A stretch of 64,000 nt of DNA from Anaerostipes sp. MSJ-23 (lineage in GTDB: Bacteria; Bacillota; Clostridia; Lachnospirales; Lachnospiraceae). The stretch's first letter is position 1, and each line of letters opens with the position of its first letter. The DNA is taken from NCBI RefSeq assembly GCF_018918155.1, contig NZ_JAHLPY010000002.1, positions 124,001 through 188,000 on the forward strand. The letters are read 5' to 3'. This document shows, one piece after another, positions 9,018 to 17,606 of this stretch. Below the pieces are notes generated by a model. That model was not told where the DNA came from. It saw only the letters and a list, made by a program, of their open reading frames with translations, and made no database searches. The position numbers and the translations under genes were made by a program.

Positions 9018-10505
9018 ATGGGATACCCAAGTATTTTCCCGACAGGGACAACAATTTATAATAAAGAAAAAGCATTTAACGGATATACTGTATTTCCTTC
9101 AGATAAAGGGGCACTTTTGATTGATATGAATGGAAGAGAAGTGCAGCTTTGGGCAGGACTCGGAGGATTTCCAAATAAAATTCTTCCAGGAGGCTATGTC
9201 ATGGGGACAACAGGAACAAGACCAGGAAAGAAAGCTTATCAAGATCAGATTGATCTCGTACAGGTTGATTGGGAAGGAAATATTGTTTGGAAATTTGATC
9301 ATACAGAATTAATTGCAGATGGAGAAAAAGATCCGGTCTATATGGCAAGACAGCATCATGATTATCAAAGAGAAGGATCAACCGTAGGATATTATTATCC
9401 GGGAGGCGAACCAAAGACAACGGAAGGAAATACACTGATTTTAACACATGAAAATTTGTATCAGCATGAAATTTCAGACAAGCGCTTGATTGATGACAAA
9501 ATTATTGAGGTTGACTGGGAAGGAAATATTTTATGGAGTTGGAGAGCTAGTGATCATTTTGACCAGCTTGGTTTTGATGAAGCAGCAAAAAATGCATTGT
9601 TCCGTAACCCATGTATACAAGGAGAAGCTGGTGGAGATTGGATGCATATTAATAGCATGTCAACGCTTGGTGAAAACAAATGGTATGATCAGGGAGATGA
9701 AAGATTTCATCCGGATAATATTATCTTTGATGCGAGAAATGCTAATATTCTTGGAATTATTAGTAAAAAAACAGGAGATATTGTCTGGAGACTTGGACCG
9801 GATTTCAATGAAAATGAAGCAACAAAAAAACTTGGTTGGATTATTGGACAACATCACTTTCATATGATTCCAAAAGGACTGGAAGGAGAGGGAGATTTTC
9901 TTGTATTTGATAATGGAGGAGAAGGCGGATATGGAATCCCAAATCCTGGAGCTTTGACTGGAGTTAATTGTGCAAGGAGAGATTATTCAAGAGTGTTACA
10001 GTTTAATCCTATTACATTAGAAATTACATGGCAGTATACACCACTGGAAGCCGGGAATTTGTTATTTACAGATGCTTCGAAATTTTATAGTTCTTATATT
10101 AGTTCTGCACAGCGACTTCCAAATGGAAATACTTTAATTACAGAAGGATCGGATGGAAGACTTATCGAAGTAACAAAAGATCATGAGGTTGTGTGGGAAT
10201 ATATTAATCCATATTTTCATACCATTCTTGGACAATTTACGAACAACATGGTTTATCGTGCATACCGTGTACCATATGAGTGGATTCCACAGTTAGAAAA
10301 ACCAGAAGAAATATCAATTGAAAAAATAGATCCTTCGACATTTAGAGTACCTGGCTCGATTGTTGGTGCAGGACTTGGAAAAGTAACAACAATAGATGGA
10401 GTTGATCCAAATGTATCCCTGATGACAGGAGGAGGTTCTGAAGAAGACGAAGATACAGAAGTAAATTTCTGTGTGGCTACAGTAAAAAAGAGTGACTTGA
10501 TTTAA
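9018..10505 (+). CDS. Arylsulfotransferase-family (ASST) protein, leaderless
   Basis: Beta-propeller-like protein of 495 aa with the repeated W-x-G-N-I-x-W pattern (VDWEGNIVWKF, VDWEGNILWSW) typical of aryl-sulfate sulfotransferases. These move sulfate from one phenolic ester to another without PAPS. Histidine-rich stretches DWMHINSMS and IGQHHFHMIP, and the downstream QRLPNGNTLITEG, are candidates for the catalytic site. Known ASSTs are often periplasmic or exported, but no signal peptide is present here. A GTG start 9 bases earlier overlaps the AAGGAG site, so the ATG at 9018 is preferred. It is followed 37 bases later by a sulfonate/taurine-type ABC importer, suggesting handling of an imported sulfo compound. 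The exact substrate is unknown. Confidence 0.8.
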   Translation: MGYPSIFPTGTTIYNKEKAFNGYTVFPSDKGALLIDMNGREVQLWAGLGGFPNKILPGGYVMGTTGTRPGKKAYQDQIDLVQVDWEGNIVWKFDHTELIADGEKDPVYMARQHHDYQREGSTVGYYYPGGEPKTTEGNTLILTHENLYQHEISDKRLIDDKIIEVDWEGNILWSWRASDHFDQLGFDEAAKNALFRNPCIQGEAGGDWMHINSMSTLGENKWYDQGDERFHPDNIIFDARNANILGIISKKTGDIVWRLGPDFNENEATKKLGWIIGQHHFHMIPKGLEGEGDFLVFDNGGEGGYGIPNPGALTGVNCARRDYSRVLQFNPITLEITWQYTPLEAGNLLFTDASKFYSSYISSAQRLPNGNTLITEGSDGRLIEVTKDHEVVWEYINPYFHTILGQFTNNMVYRAYRVPYEWIPQLEKPEEISIEKIDPSTFRVPGSIVGAGLGKVTTIDGVDPNVSLMTGGGSEEDEDTEVNFCVATVKKSDLI

Positions 10506-10542
10506 GAGCAAGAGATAAAAGGATAAGGAGGATATTTGTACA

Positions 10543-11604
10543 ATGAGAGCAAAAAGATGGACCGTTAGTATTTTAAGCATTATTTTAATTTTATCATTTG
10601 TTCTTGCTGGATGTGCAAAGTCTGGCGATGAAAGTACGAATGGTGGGAAAGCAGCGAAAAAATCTGGAAAATATACAGTTATAAACATTGGCTTCCCAAG
10701 CTCTGGGGCAGATTGGGCGGATGGACCGTTGGCGGTTGCAAAAGTATCGGGATATTTAGATGAATATTTACATCCACTTGGATATGAGGCAAAATTGACT
10801 GGATTTACAGGAGCAGCGCCGGCAATTCATGAGACTTTGACTTCTGGGGATCTTGATTATGCTTATTACGCAGGATTTGCTGGGGTTCTAGCAAAATCGA
10901 AAGGAATCGATACAAAATTACTAGCAGTGACAAGTTTTGGTTCCGTATGGCAGCTGGCAGTTAGTAAAGATTCTAAAATTAATTCTTTAAAAGATTTAAA
11001 AGGAAAGAAGATCGCATATCAGAGAGGTGCAACGCCTCAGATGTATGTTTTAAAAGTTTTACAGGAGGCAGGTCTTTCTGAAAAAGATGCACAGCTTGTA
11101 AATAGTACGATTCCAGAAGGACTTTCTGGGCTTTCAACAGGAGCTGTAGATGCAGCCGTTGTATCTTATGGGCAGGCAGATGAGCTAATAAAGCAAGGAA
11201 AGGCAAAGGTAATTCATAAAGGAATCGATGCAGATAAGGATAAATTTTATGAACCAAATGTTTTGATAGGAAGAACAGATTTTGTAAAGAAACATGCGGA
11301 TGTGAATGTTGCGATCATTAAGGCAATGTTAAAAGCAAAAGATCAAATAAAAAAAGATCCGGAAAAATATTATGAATTATCTGCAAAGAAAAGCGGAAGA
11401 GATTTAAAACAGATCAAGGAAGTAGCTGTAAAAGATTTGAATATTGGATTTCCGGTAAATCTTGATAAGAGATATCTTTCTTCTTTAAAGACGATTGAAA
11501 CTTTTGAAAAAGACAATAAGATTATACAAAATGATGTTGATTTTAAATCATGGGTAGATTCTTCCTATTTAAAAAAGGCACAAAAAGAGTATGAGCAGAA
11601 ATAA
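10543..11604 (+). CDS. ABC transporter substrate-binding lipoprotein (SsuA/TauA/NMT1-like)
   Basis: Exported binding protein of 353 aa. A lipoprotein signal ends in LAGC with the lipidated Cys at residue 24. The mature part has the NMT1/SsuA-like fold, seen in the opening INIGFPSSGADWADGPLAVAK, the LTSGDLDYAYYAGFAG segment and LKDLKGKKIAYQRGA. It leads a canonical binding protein-permease-ATPase set. Aliphatic sulfonate, taurine or nitrate-type substrates are known in this family. The neighbouring arylsulfotransferase points to an organosulfur compound, but this is inference. Confidence 0.88.
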   Translation: MRAKRWTVSILSIILILSFVLAGCAKSGDESTNGGKAAKKSGKYTVINIGFPSSGADWADGPLAVAKVSGYLDEYLHPLGYEAKLTGFTGAAPAIHETLTSGDLDYAYYAGFAGVLAKSKGIDTKLLAVTSFGSVWQLAVSKDSKINSLKDLKGKKIAYQRGATPQMYVLKVLQEAGLSEKDAQLVNSTIPEGLSGLSTGAVDAAVVSYGQADELIKQGKAKVIHKGIDADKDKFYEPNVLIGRTDFVKKHADVNVAIIKAMLKAKDQIKKDPEKYYELSAKKSGRDLKQIKEVAVKDLNIGFPVNLDKRYLSSLKTIETFEKDNKIIQNDVDFKSWVDSSYLKKAQKEYEQK

Positions 11605-11615
11605 GGGAGCGGAAC

Positions 11616-12395
11616 ATGAAGAGACAGACAAAAAACATACAAAATGTACTCGTATTTTTAAATATGATTTTATTACCAATTCTTATCATCATCGCTTGGC
11701 ATTATGCGACAGTTAGTGGTGCGATGTCAACCTTGATTTTGCCAAAGATCAGCACGGTTCTTGAAACATTAAAGACAGAAATTACTCATGGGACTCTTGT
11801 TTCAGATATTGCAATTAGTTTAAGCCGTATTGCAAAAGGGTATGCGTTAGCTGTTGTAATTGGAATTCTACTCGGTGTTTTGATGGGAATGAATCAGACA
11901 GCAAATCGATTTTTTATGTTGACATTTACAGCAATCCGGCAGGTTCCGATGATTGCATGGGTTCCTATTTTGATCATATGGTTTGGAATTGGGGAAGAAT
12001 CAAAAGTAGCAGTAATCTTTTTAGCTGCATATTTCCCAATCCTTGTAAATACGGTTGATGGAATTGAAAGAACGGATCCCAAATTGGTTGAAGTGGGGAA
12101 AATGTATCATTTAAATGGATGGCAGCAGTTTACGAAAATTTACCTGCCATCAGCTCTTCCTTCTATTTTTGTGGGATTAAAACTTGGACTTAGTGTTTCT
12201 TGGATGGCTGTTGTAGGAGCAGAAATGATTGCAGCAACTTCTGGAATTGGATTTCGGATCAATGATGCAAGAAGTTTGATGCAGTATCCAGTTGTATTTG
12301 CAGGAATGATCGCCATTGCAGTCATTGGTGTCATCATGGATTTTATCATATCATTTATATCGAAAGCATGCACACCATGGGAAAGAGGCAGGTGA
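11616..12395 (+). CDS. ABC transporter permease (SsuC/TauC-like)
   Basis: Integral membrane subunit of 259 aa with about six transmembrane helices. The cytoplasmic EAA-type loop that contacts the ATPase is visible around residues 160-200 (YHLNGWQQFTKIYLPSALPS). It starts 11 bases after the binding protein and its 3' end lies 5 bases before the ATPase start, so the three are one operon. Family-level assignment is firm and substrate is not. Confidence 0.9.
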   Translation: MKRQTKNIQNVLVFLNMILLPILIIIAWHYATVSGAMSTLILPKISTVLETLKTEITHGTLVSDIAISLSRIAKGYALAVVIGILLGVLMGMNQTANRFFMLTFTAIRQVPMIAWVPILIIWFGIGEESKVAVIFLAAYFPILVNTVDGIERTDPKLVEVGKMYHLNGWQQFTKIYLPSALPSIFVGLKLGLSVSWMAVVGAEMIAATSGIGFRINDARSLMQYPVVFAGMIAIAVIGVIMDFIISFISKACTPWERGR

Positions 12396-12400
12396 GAAAC

Positions 12401-13171
12401 ATGGGAAAAGAATTAAAAATTCGGGATGTTAATAAAAGTTTTGACGTGAACGGAGAGAAAGTAAAAGTATTGAGTGATATTGGTCTCGACATTGAAGAAG
12501 GAGAATTTGTTGTTATTGTAGGACATAGTGGCTGTGGCAAAAGTACTCTTTTGAAAATTATTGCTGGTTTAGAGACGAATGATACAGGAACAGTTCAGAT
12601 TGATGGAAAAGAAGTGAAGGGACCAGGGATTGATCGTGGAATGATCTTTCAAGAACATCGTCTTTTCCCTTGGATGAGTATAGAAAAAAATGTTCAGCTT
12701 GGGTTAAATGGAAAGTCAAAAAAAGAAAAAGAGAATATTTCAGATCAGTATTTGAGTCTGGTGAAACTTTCGGAATTTAAAAAAGCATATCCGGGACAGC
12801 TTTCTGGTGGAATGTCTCAAAGAGCTGCAATTGCCAGAGCGCTGGCAACTCAGCCAGAAGTCCTTTTATTAGATGAACCATTTGGAGCATTGGATGCATT
12901 AACAAAGATAGAACTTCAGGAAGAATTGTTAAAAATAAAAAAACGTTGTAAAAATACAATGATTATGGTGACACACGACATTGAGGAAGCTGTATTTTTA
13001 GCCGATCGGATTGTTGTTATGTCCTCAAGACCAGGAACGATTAAGGATATTATAAAAGTAGAACTTGGTCATACGAGAGATCGTGGAGGAAGTGATTTTG
13101 CCAAATATAAAAAGAAAATTTATAACTATTTCTTTGAAGATAAGATTGTAGCTCCAGAATATAATATTTAA
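12401..13171 (+). CDS. ABC transporter ATP-binding protein (SsuB/TauB-like)
   Basis: ATPase subunit of 256 aa. Walker A is GHSGCGKST, the signature is LSGGMSQRAAIARAL, Walker B is LLLDEPFGALD and the switch histidine is in MVTHDIEEAV. An upstream in-frame ATG at 12368 lies inside the permease gene. The ATG at 12401, preceded by GAGG-like sequence, is the better start. It completes the importer encoded by the two genes before it. Confidence 0.92.
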   Translation: MGKELKIRDVNKSFDVNGEKVKVLSDIGLDIEEGEFVVIVGHSGCGKSTLLKIIAGLETNDTGTVQIDGKEVKGPGIDRGMIFQEHRLFPWMSIEKNVQLGLNGKSKKEKENISDQYLSLVKLSEFKKAYPGQLSGGMSQRAAIARALATQPEVLLLDEPFGALDALTKIELQEELLKIKKRCKNTMIMVTHDIEEAVFLADRIVVMSSRPGTIKDIIKVELGHTRDRGGSDFAKYKKKIYNYFFEDKIVAPEYNI

Positions 13172-13181
13172 TTGAAATAAA

Positions 13182-13230
13182 AAATTGCCGTACAAAAAAG
13201 TATTGATATTTTGTACGGCAAAAATTTATT
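13182..13230. terminator. Convergent (bidirectional) terminator
   Basis: Thirteen-base stem TTGCCGTACAAAA/TTTTGTACGGCAA between the ABC operon and the convergent lipoprotein gene. On the minus strand it is followed by TTTTTTATTT, so it is strongest for the lipoprotein gene. It can also serve the plus-strand operon. Confidence 0.82.
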
Positions 13231-13688
13231 TAATCATCTATATTAAATTTATGTTCTAGGGCATCTTCTGCCAAATCCAATTGATCTTCTAATTTTTCAA
13301 TGGAGTCTTCTCTTTTCTGATATTGTTCAAAGTTGAGCTGTTTGGATTTATAGTCATGTTCTAACTGGTCATCTAGGAAGTCAAGATCATCATCAATGGA
13401 ATCGATTTGTTTTTTTATAGATTGAAATCGATGATGGTTTGTTGAAGGATTAGACGATATTTTGACATGATTGATCTGTTCTGTAAGTTTATTGATTCGT
13501 TTTTTATAAGAAGAAAAATCATTCATTACATTTTGAGCATCTGTAGTTTTAGAATTTGTCTGTGAATTGGATGTAGAAATTGTCGAAGTTTTTGTATTTT
13601 GTTTTGTTTCTTTCTTCCGTGCTGAGCATCCGAAAAAAGAGGAAATTGCCATTGCAGACATTATGAAAAGTAAAACTTTTTTCTTCAT
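13230..13688 (-). CDS. Small coiled-coil lipoprotein, unknown function
   Basis: 152 aa. A signal peptide ends in SSFFGC with the lipidation Cys at residue 21. A Ser/Thr/Asn/Gln-rich linker follows (about 22-50), then a highly charged, helix-forming region to the end (KRINKLTEQIN, DDDLDFLDDQLEHDY, EKLEDQLDLAEDALEHKF). AAAGGAG precedes the ATG on the minus strand. I do not recognise a family. The layout suggests a membrane-tethered coiled-coil spacer or scaffold. Confidence 0.75.
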   Translation of the reverse strand: MKKKVLLFIMSAMAISSFFGCSARKKETKQNTKTSTISTSNSQTNSKTTDAQNVMNDFSSYKKRINKLTEQINHVKISSNPSTNHHRFQSIKKQIDSIDDDLDFLDDQLEHDYKSKQLNFEQYQKREDSIEKLEDQLDLAEDALEHKFNIDD

Positions 13689-13903
13689 TTTAAATCTCCT
13701 TTCAATGATAAGTCTTAAAGATATTTTAAATTATAAAGCATATGCATATGAATTACAACGACAGAAAGAAGTCAGAGCTTCCTGTTTCAATCACTTTTTC
13801 GATATTTGATGCATATGGTTAGATGATAATGAAGCAAAGTACTGAATAATAATTTGAACAAACTTTATTTTTCAGTTTTAAAAGAAACAATCCTGTGTTA
13901 CAA

Positions 13904-13937
13904 TGGACTCCTGTGAGTCTGTATCCACAAGACGGAC
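13904..13937 (+). promoter_or_regulatory. Possible pseudoknotted leader ahead of the NSS transporter gene
   Basis: TGGA at 13904 pairs with TCCA at 13924. Inside that 16-base loop GTCTGT (13917-13922) can pair with ACGGAC (13932-13937) downstream, giving an H-type pseudoknot with ACAAG between. A further CTGTAT/ATACAG pairing surrounds the downstream part. A weak -10-like TACAAT ends inside it, so promoter and leader readings conflict. The rest of 13689-13998 shows nothing else I can support. Confidence 0.3.
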
Positions 13938-13998
13938 ATCTTATGAGAAAAATACAGTGGTACACTGACAAATAAAAAAGAAAAGAGAGGAATTTATT

Positions 13999-15372
13999 TT
14001 GGAAAACAGAGAGAAGTTTTCATCAAGAATCGGTTTTATTCTGATATCGGCAGGGTGTGCGATTGGGCTTGGAAATGTATGGAGATTCCCGTTTATTACA
14101 GGACAGTATGGCGGTGCTGCGTTTGTACTAGTATACTTGTTTTTCCTAATGATTCTTGGACTTCCAATCATGGTCATGGAATATGCGGTTGGAAGAGCCA
14201 GTCAGAGAAGTATTGCAACATCGTTTCAGAAATTAGAACCGGCTGGCAGCAAATGGCACTGGTATAGTTATATTGGAATGGCAGGTAACTATCTTTTAAT
14301 GATGTTTTATACGACGGTTGCTGGGTGGATGCTTTGTTATTTCGTAAAAATGTTAAAAGGTGATTTTGTACAGAGAAACCCACGTCAGGTAGAACATATT
14401 TTTGGAACGATGTTATCAGATCCAAAGACACAAATTTTTTGGATGGCAGTTGTGATTGTGCTTGGATTTTTGGTTTGTTCTCTTGGACTTCAAAATGGGG
14501 TAGAGAAGATTACAACCGTTATGATGTCTTGCCTATTTGTGGTTATTGTTATTTTGATTATTAGAAGTGTTACTTTAAATGGAGCTTCTGCAGGACTGAA
14601 GTTTTATTTGATTCCAGATTTTGCAGCGATGAAGAAGCAGGGAATTACAAAAGTTGTATTTGCAGCGATGGGACAGGCATTTTTTACTTTAAGTCTTGGA
14701 ATTGGTGCGATTGCGATTTTTGGAAGTTATATAGATAAAAGTCGGAGACTGGCTGGCGAGGCAATCAGTGTAGCAGTTCTTGATACACTTGTTGCATTAA
14801 TGGCCGGGCTTATTATTTTTCCAGCATGTTTTGCCTTTGGAGTAAATCCGGGAAGTGGTCCAAACCTTGTATTTATTACATTGCCCAATGTATTTAATGA
14901 GATGCCTGGAAGCAGGATTTGGGGAGCAATGTTTTTCTTATTTATGAGTTTTGCAGCGCTATCAACAATTATTGCAGTATTCCAGAATATCATCTCTTTT
15001 GCACAGGATTTATGGGGATGTAGCCTAAAAAAAGCCATTTTATTTAATATCATTGTTATTACATTATTATCTTTACCATGTGCACTTGGATTTAATGTAT
15101 GGAGTTTTATTACACCATTTGGAGAAGGGTCCACGATTCAAGATTTGGAAGATTTTATTATCAGTAACAACATTCTTCCATTAGGATCTCTCGTATATTT
15201 ATTGTTCTGTGTGACAAAATATGGATGGGGATGGGATAATTTTATGAAAGAAGCGAATGAAGGAAAAGGAATTAAATTTCCTAAATGGCCTAAATTTTAT
15301 ATTACGTATATCCTTCCGCTGATCGTATTATTTATTTTTATTCAAGGATATATCGATAAATTTTTTCTGTAA
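13999..15372 (+). CDS. Sodium-dependent amino-acid symporter (NSS family)
   Basis: Na+-coupled LeuT-fold transporter of the plasma membrane, 457 aa with 11-12 predicted helices, the usual size of the short prokaryotic NSS type. The N-terminal signature is GCAIGLGNVWRFPF, with the unwound TM1 glycines, followed by GGAAFVLVY. The TM6 region is FAAMGQAFFTLSLGIGA. The start is TTG with AGAGAGG placed 8 bases upstream. An ATG alternative with equal support was not found. The substrate amino acid cannot be read from sequence. A possible structured leader precedes it. Confidence 0.92.
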   Translation: MENREKFSSRIGFILISAGCAIGLGNVWRFPFITGQYGGAAFVLVYLFFLMILGLPIMVMEYAVGRASQRSIATSFQKLEPAGSKWHWYSYIGMAGNYLLMMFYTTVAGWMLCYFVKMLKGDFVQRNPRQVEHIFGTMLSDPKTQIFWMAVVIVLGFLVCSLGLQNGVEKITTVMMSCLFVVIVILIIRSVTLNGASAGLKFYLIPDFAAMKKQGITKVVFAAMGQAFFTLSLGIGAIAIFGSYIDKSRRLAGEAISVAVLDTLVALMAGLIIFPACFAFGVNPGSGPNLVFITLPNVFNEMPGSRIWGAMFFLFMSFAALSTIIAVFQNIISFAQDLWGCSLKKAILFNIIVITLLSLPCALGFNVWSFITPFGEGSTIQDLEDFIISNNILPLGSLVYLLFCVTKYGWGWDNFMKEANEGKGIKFPKWPKFYITYILPLIVLFIFIQGYIDKFFL

Positions 15373-15393
15373 TGATTAATGACAAAAAAATCA

Positions 15394-15436
15394 AAAAGAA
15401 CCAAGAAGCAGAAAGTGATGCTTCTTGGTTCTTTTG
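15394..15436. terminator. Convergent bidirectional terminator
   Basis: Seventeen-base perfect stem AAAAGAACCAAGAAGCA/TGCTTCTTGGTTCTTTT with an eight-base loop between the NSS gene and the convergent cstA gene. It can end both transcripts. Confidence 0.9.
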
Positions 15437-15442
15437 TTTTCT

Positions 15443-17146
15443 TTATTTTGCGGCAGCTGCATGGTAGTTGCTATGATTGTTTCCTTCCGCCTTAAAAAGT
15501 TTCTTAAAGCAAGAGATGGCGACCATCAGTCCTAAGGCCATTAAAAGCAATGCCACGATCAGCTGGAGTCCGTCAATCATGAATACAAATCCTCCAGTTA
15601 CGAAGATCTTTGTGAAAATTCCAATGACAGACTGTACCAATGCTGTAAATGTTACAACAAGCATGATGCACATTGGTGCATAAAGCATCCATCCTTTTCT
15701 TCCAGTTGTTAATAGGAAGACAGATAATGCGATCAGTACCAGAGATGCTAATAACTGGTTTGCAGCTCCGAATAAAGGCCAGATATTTTCATATCCGCCA
15801 AGGCATAATAAGAATCCAAGGAATAATGTAATTACAGTTGCAAAATATTTATTTGTAAACAGTTTTCTTACACCTGTAAGATCTGATGCATCTGCTGCAT
15901 CTCCAAGGAATAGTTCCTGGAAAGACATACGTCCAATTCTGGCAACAGAGTCAAGAGATGTCAGGGCCAGTGCGGATACGCACATTGTCATAAAGCAGGT
16001 AGCAACATGTTTTGGGATACCAAGTAAAGTAAGGAATCCGGCAACATTACCAGAAAAGATCTGGAATGGAGTACCCTGTGGCATTTTACCACCAACGGCA
16101 GCAGCACCGACAACAACCAGTGCGATAACACCTAATAAGGATTCTATCATCATGGAACCATAACCAACACAGAGCATATCTTTTTCATTGCTAACTGTTT
16201 TTGAAGAGGTTCCAGAAGATACTAAGCTATGGAATCCTGATACAGCACCGCAGGCGATTGTGATAAATAATGTAGGGAATAAACTCTTTCCACCTACGTT
16301 AAAGCCGCTAAATACTGGAAGATTCATTGCTGGATGAGCAACAAAGACTCCAAGAACAGCACCGATGATCATACCAACTAATAAGAAAGTACTTAAATAA
16401 TCACGAGGCTGCATCAATAACCACATTGGCATAACAGAAGCCAGGAATAAGTAAATCATGATGACACCTGTCCATGCACTCTTTCCGAAATATAATGGGA
16501 AGGCGATACCAACAGCAAGCATAACAATTAATAAAACAACACCGATTACAAATTCAACTATCTGATTTGGTTTTACATATTTGGTGAATAAACCAAACAG
16601 GATTGCACCTACGATAAACAGCATGGAAATAGAGGCGGCAGCTGCATTTGGAGTGCTCTTTGCCCCAGTTTCTGTAAAGCCATTAAAGGTTGTTGCAACC
16701 ATGTCAGTAAAGGCTGCGATAACAAGTAACGTAAATAACCATGAAAACAGAAGGAATAATTTTCTTCCAGTTTTACCGATGTATTTTTCAATCAAGACAC
16801 CCATGGATTTTCCTTCATTTTTTACAGAGGCATAAAGGGAGGTAAAATCCTGTACAGCACCAAAGAAAATTCCTCCGATCAGCAGCCATAAAAGAACTGG
16901 CAACCATCCAAACATTGCTGCGATAATTGGTCCGGTTACAGGACCTGCACCAGCGATGGATGAAAACTGATGAGAAAAGACAACCAGTTTTGGTGTCGGG
17001 ATATAATCTTCTCCATCTTCATGTGTATAAGCAGGGGTTTTTGCCTTTGGATCAATGCCCCATGATTTTGCAAGCCACCGTCCGTAAAAGATATAACCGG
17101 CAGCTAATACAACGATTGCGATTGCTACGATTGTCAAGCTATTCAT
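15443..17146 (-). CDS. cstA: CstA-family peptide/pyruvate transporter
   Basis: Membrane transporter of 567 aa from the carbon-starvation CstA family. Enterobacterial members import peptides or pyruvate. The N-terminal domain has the conserved FSHQFSSIAGAGPVTGPI and QDFTSLYASVKNEGKS segments. The remainder is helix-rich and includes SGFHSLVSSGTSSKT. It ends AEGNNHSNYHAAAAK. The length is of the shorter Firmicutes type, well below the roughly 700 aa of Escherichia coli CstA. A T-box leader with its own consensus promoter lies just upstream, so expression should respond to uncharged tRNA of one amino acid, which fits peptide import. Confidence 0.92.
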   Translation of the reverse strand: MNSLTIVAIAIVVLAAGYIFYGRWLAKSWGIDPKAKTPAYTHEDGEDYIPTPKLVVFSHQFSSIAGAGPVTGPIIAAMFGWLPVLLWLLIGGIFFGAVQDFTSLYASVKNEGKSMGVLIEKYIGKTGRKLFLLFSWLFTLLVIAAFTDMVATTFNGFTETGAKSTPNAAAASISMLFIVGAILFGLFTKYVKPNQIVEFVIGVVLLIVMLAVGIAFPLYFGKSAWTGVIMIYLFLASVMPMWLLMQPRDYLSTFLLVGMIIGAVLGVFVAHPAMNLPVFSGFNVGGKSLFPTLFITIACGAVSGFHSLVSSGTSSKTVSNEKDMLCVGYGSMMIESLLGVIALVVVGAAAVGGKMPQGTPFQIFSGNVAGFLTLLGIPKHVATCFMTMCVSALALTSLDSVARIGRMSFQELFLGDAADASDLTGVRKLFTNKYFATVITLFLGFLLCLGGYENIWPLFGAANQLLASLVLIALSVFLLTTGRKGWMLYAPMCIMLVVTFTALVQSVIGIFTKIFVTGGFVFMIDGLQLIVALLLMALGLMVAISCFKKLFKAEGNNHSNYHAAAAK

Positions 17147-17250
17147 TTTTAATCACTCCTCTAAGTTTTAACATACTTTTTAATAAAACTTACAAAATAC
17201 AAAATTTTTTGTGGACGGAAATTTTCCCGGGTTATGTTTTTTTATTTTAT

Positions 17251-17540
17251 AAAATAAAAAATCGCCTTCCAAAATGCTTGTGCATTTTAGAAGACGAAAC
17301 AATTTCCGCGGTACCACTTCTTTTATTACGATTGTAATCTCTTAGCCACATCCGTCAATGTGTTCCCTGATAACGGAAGGAATCCGGTCTCACTTACTTA
17401 TTTTTCATGTTCAGTTGACTGCTCGCAGGGGATGCAGATAAAAGTCCTTTGCTGTTTTACACCACACAACAGCTCTCTGAAAAAGGGTCAGTCACTTGCC
17501 TGTCCTGCTCATTGCATTCTGTATTCGTTTCATTGGCACT
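17251..17540 (-). promoter_or_regulatory. T-box riboswitch leader of cstA
   Basis: On the minus strand the T-box sequence AAGTGGTACCGCGG occupies 17319-17306. It is preceded by the stem III hairpin ATTAC/GTAAT. It is followed by an intrinsic terminator with stem CGTCTTCTAAAATGC/GCATTTTGGAAGGCG and a T-run ending near 17251. Upstream lies a long stem I region containing the AGTGA S-turn-like element and the GACTG/CAGTC helix. I could not fix the specifier codon with confidence. Confidence 0.9.
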
Positions 17541-17541
17541 T

Positions 17542-17570
17542 ATTGTAGACTCGTAAAATGGCCTTGTCAA
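17542..17570 (-). promoter_or_regulatory. Sigma-A promoter of the cstA T-box transcript
   Basis: On the minus strand TTGACA, exactly 17 bases, TACAAT. It lies just upstream of the T-box leader, so transcription should begin near 17535. Confidence 0.88.
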
Positions 17571-17606
17571 GAGAAAAATATGTATAATTTTAAATACAAT
17601 TTTGCA

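Noticed and set aside
17400-17500. Reading a definite specifier codon (Thr ACT, Glu GAA or Leu CTG) in the cstA T-box
   Set aside because: The CAGTC helix leaves several possible registers. Without a covariance model none is better supported than the others.
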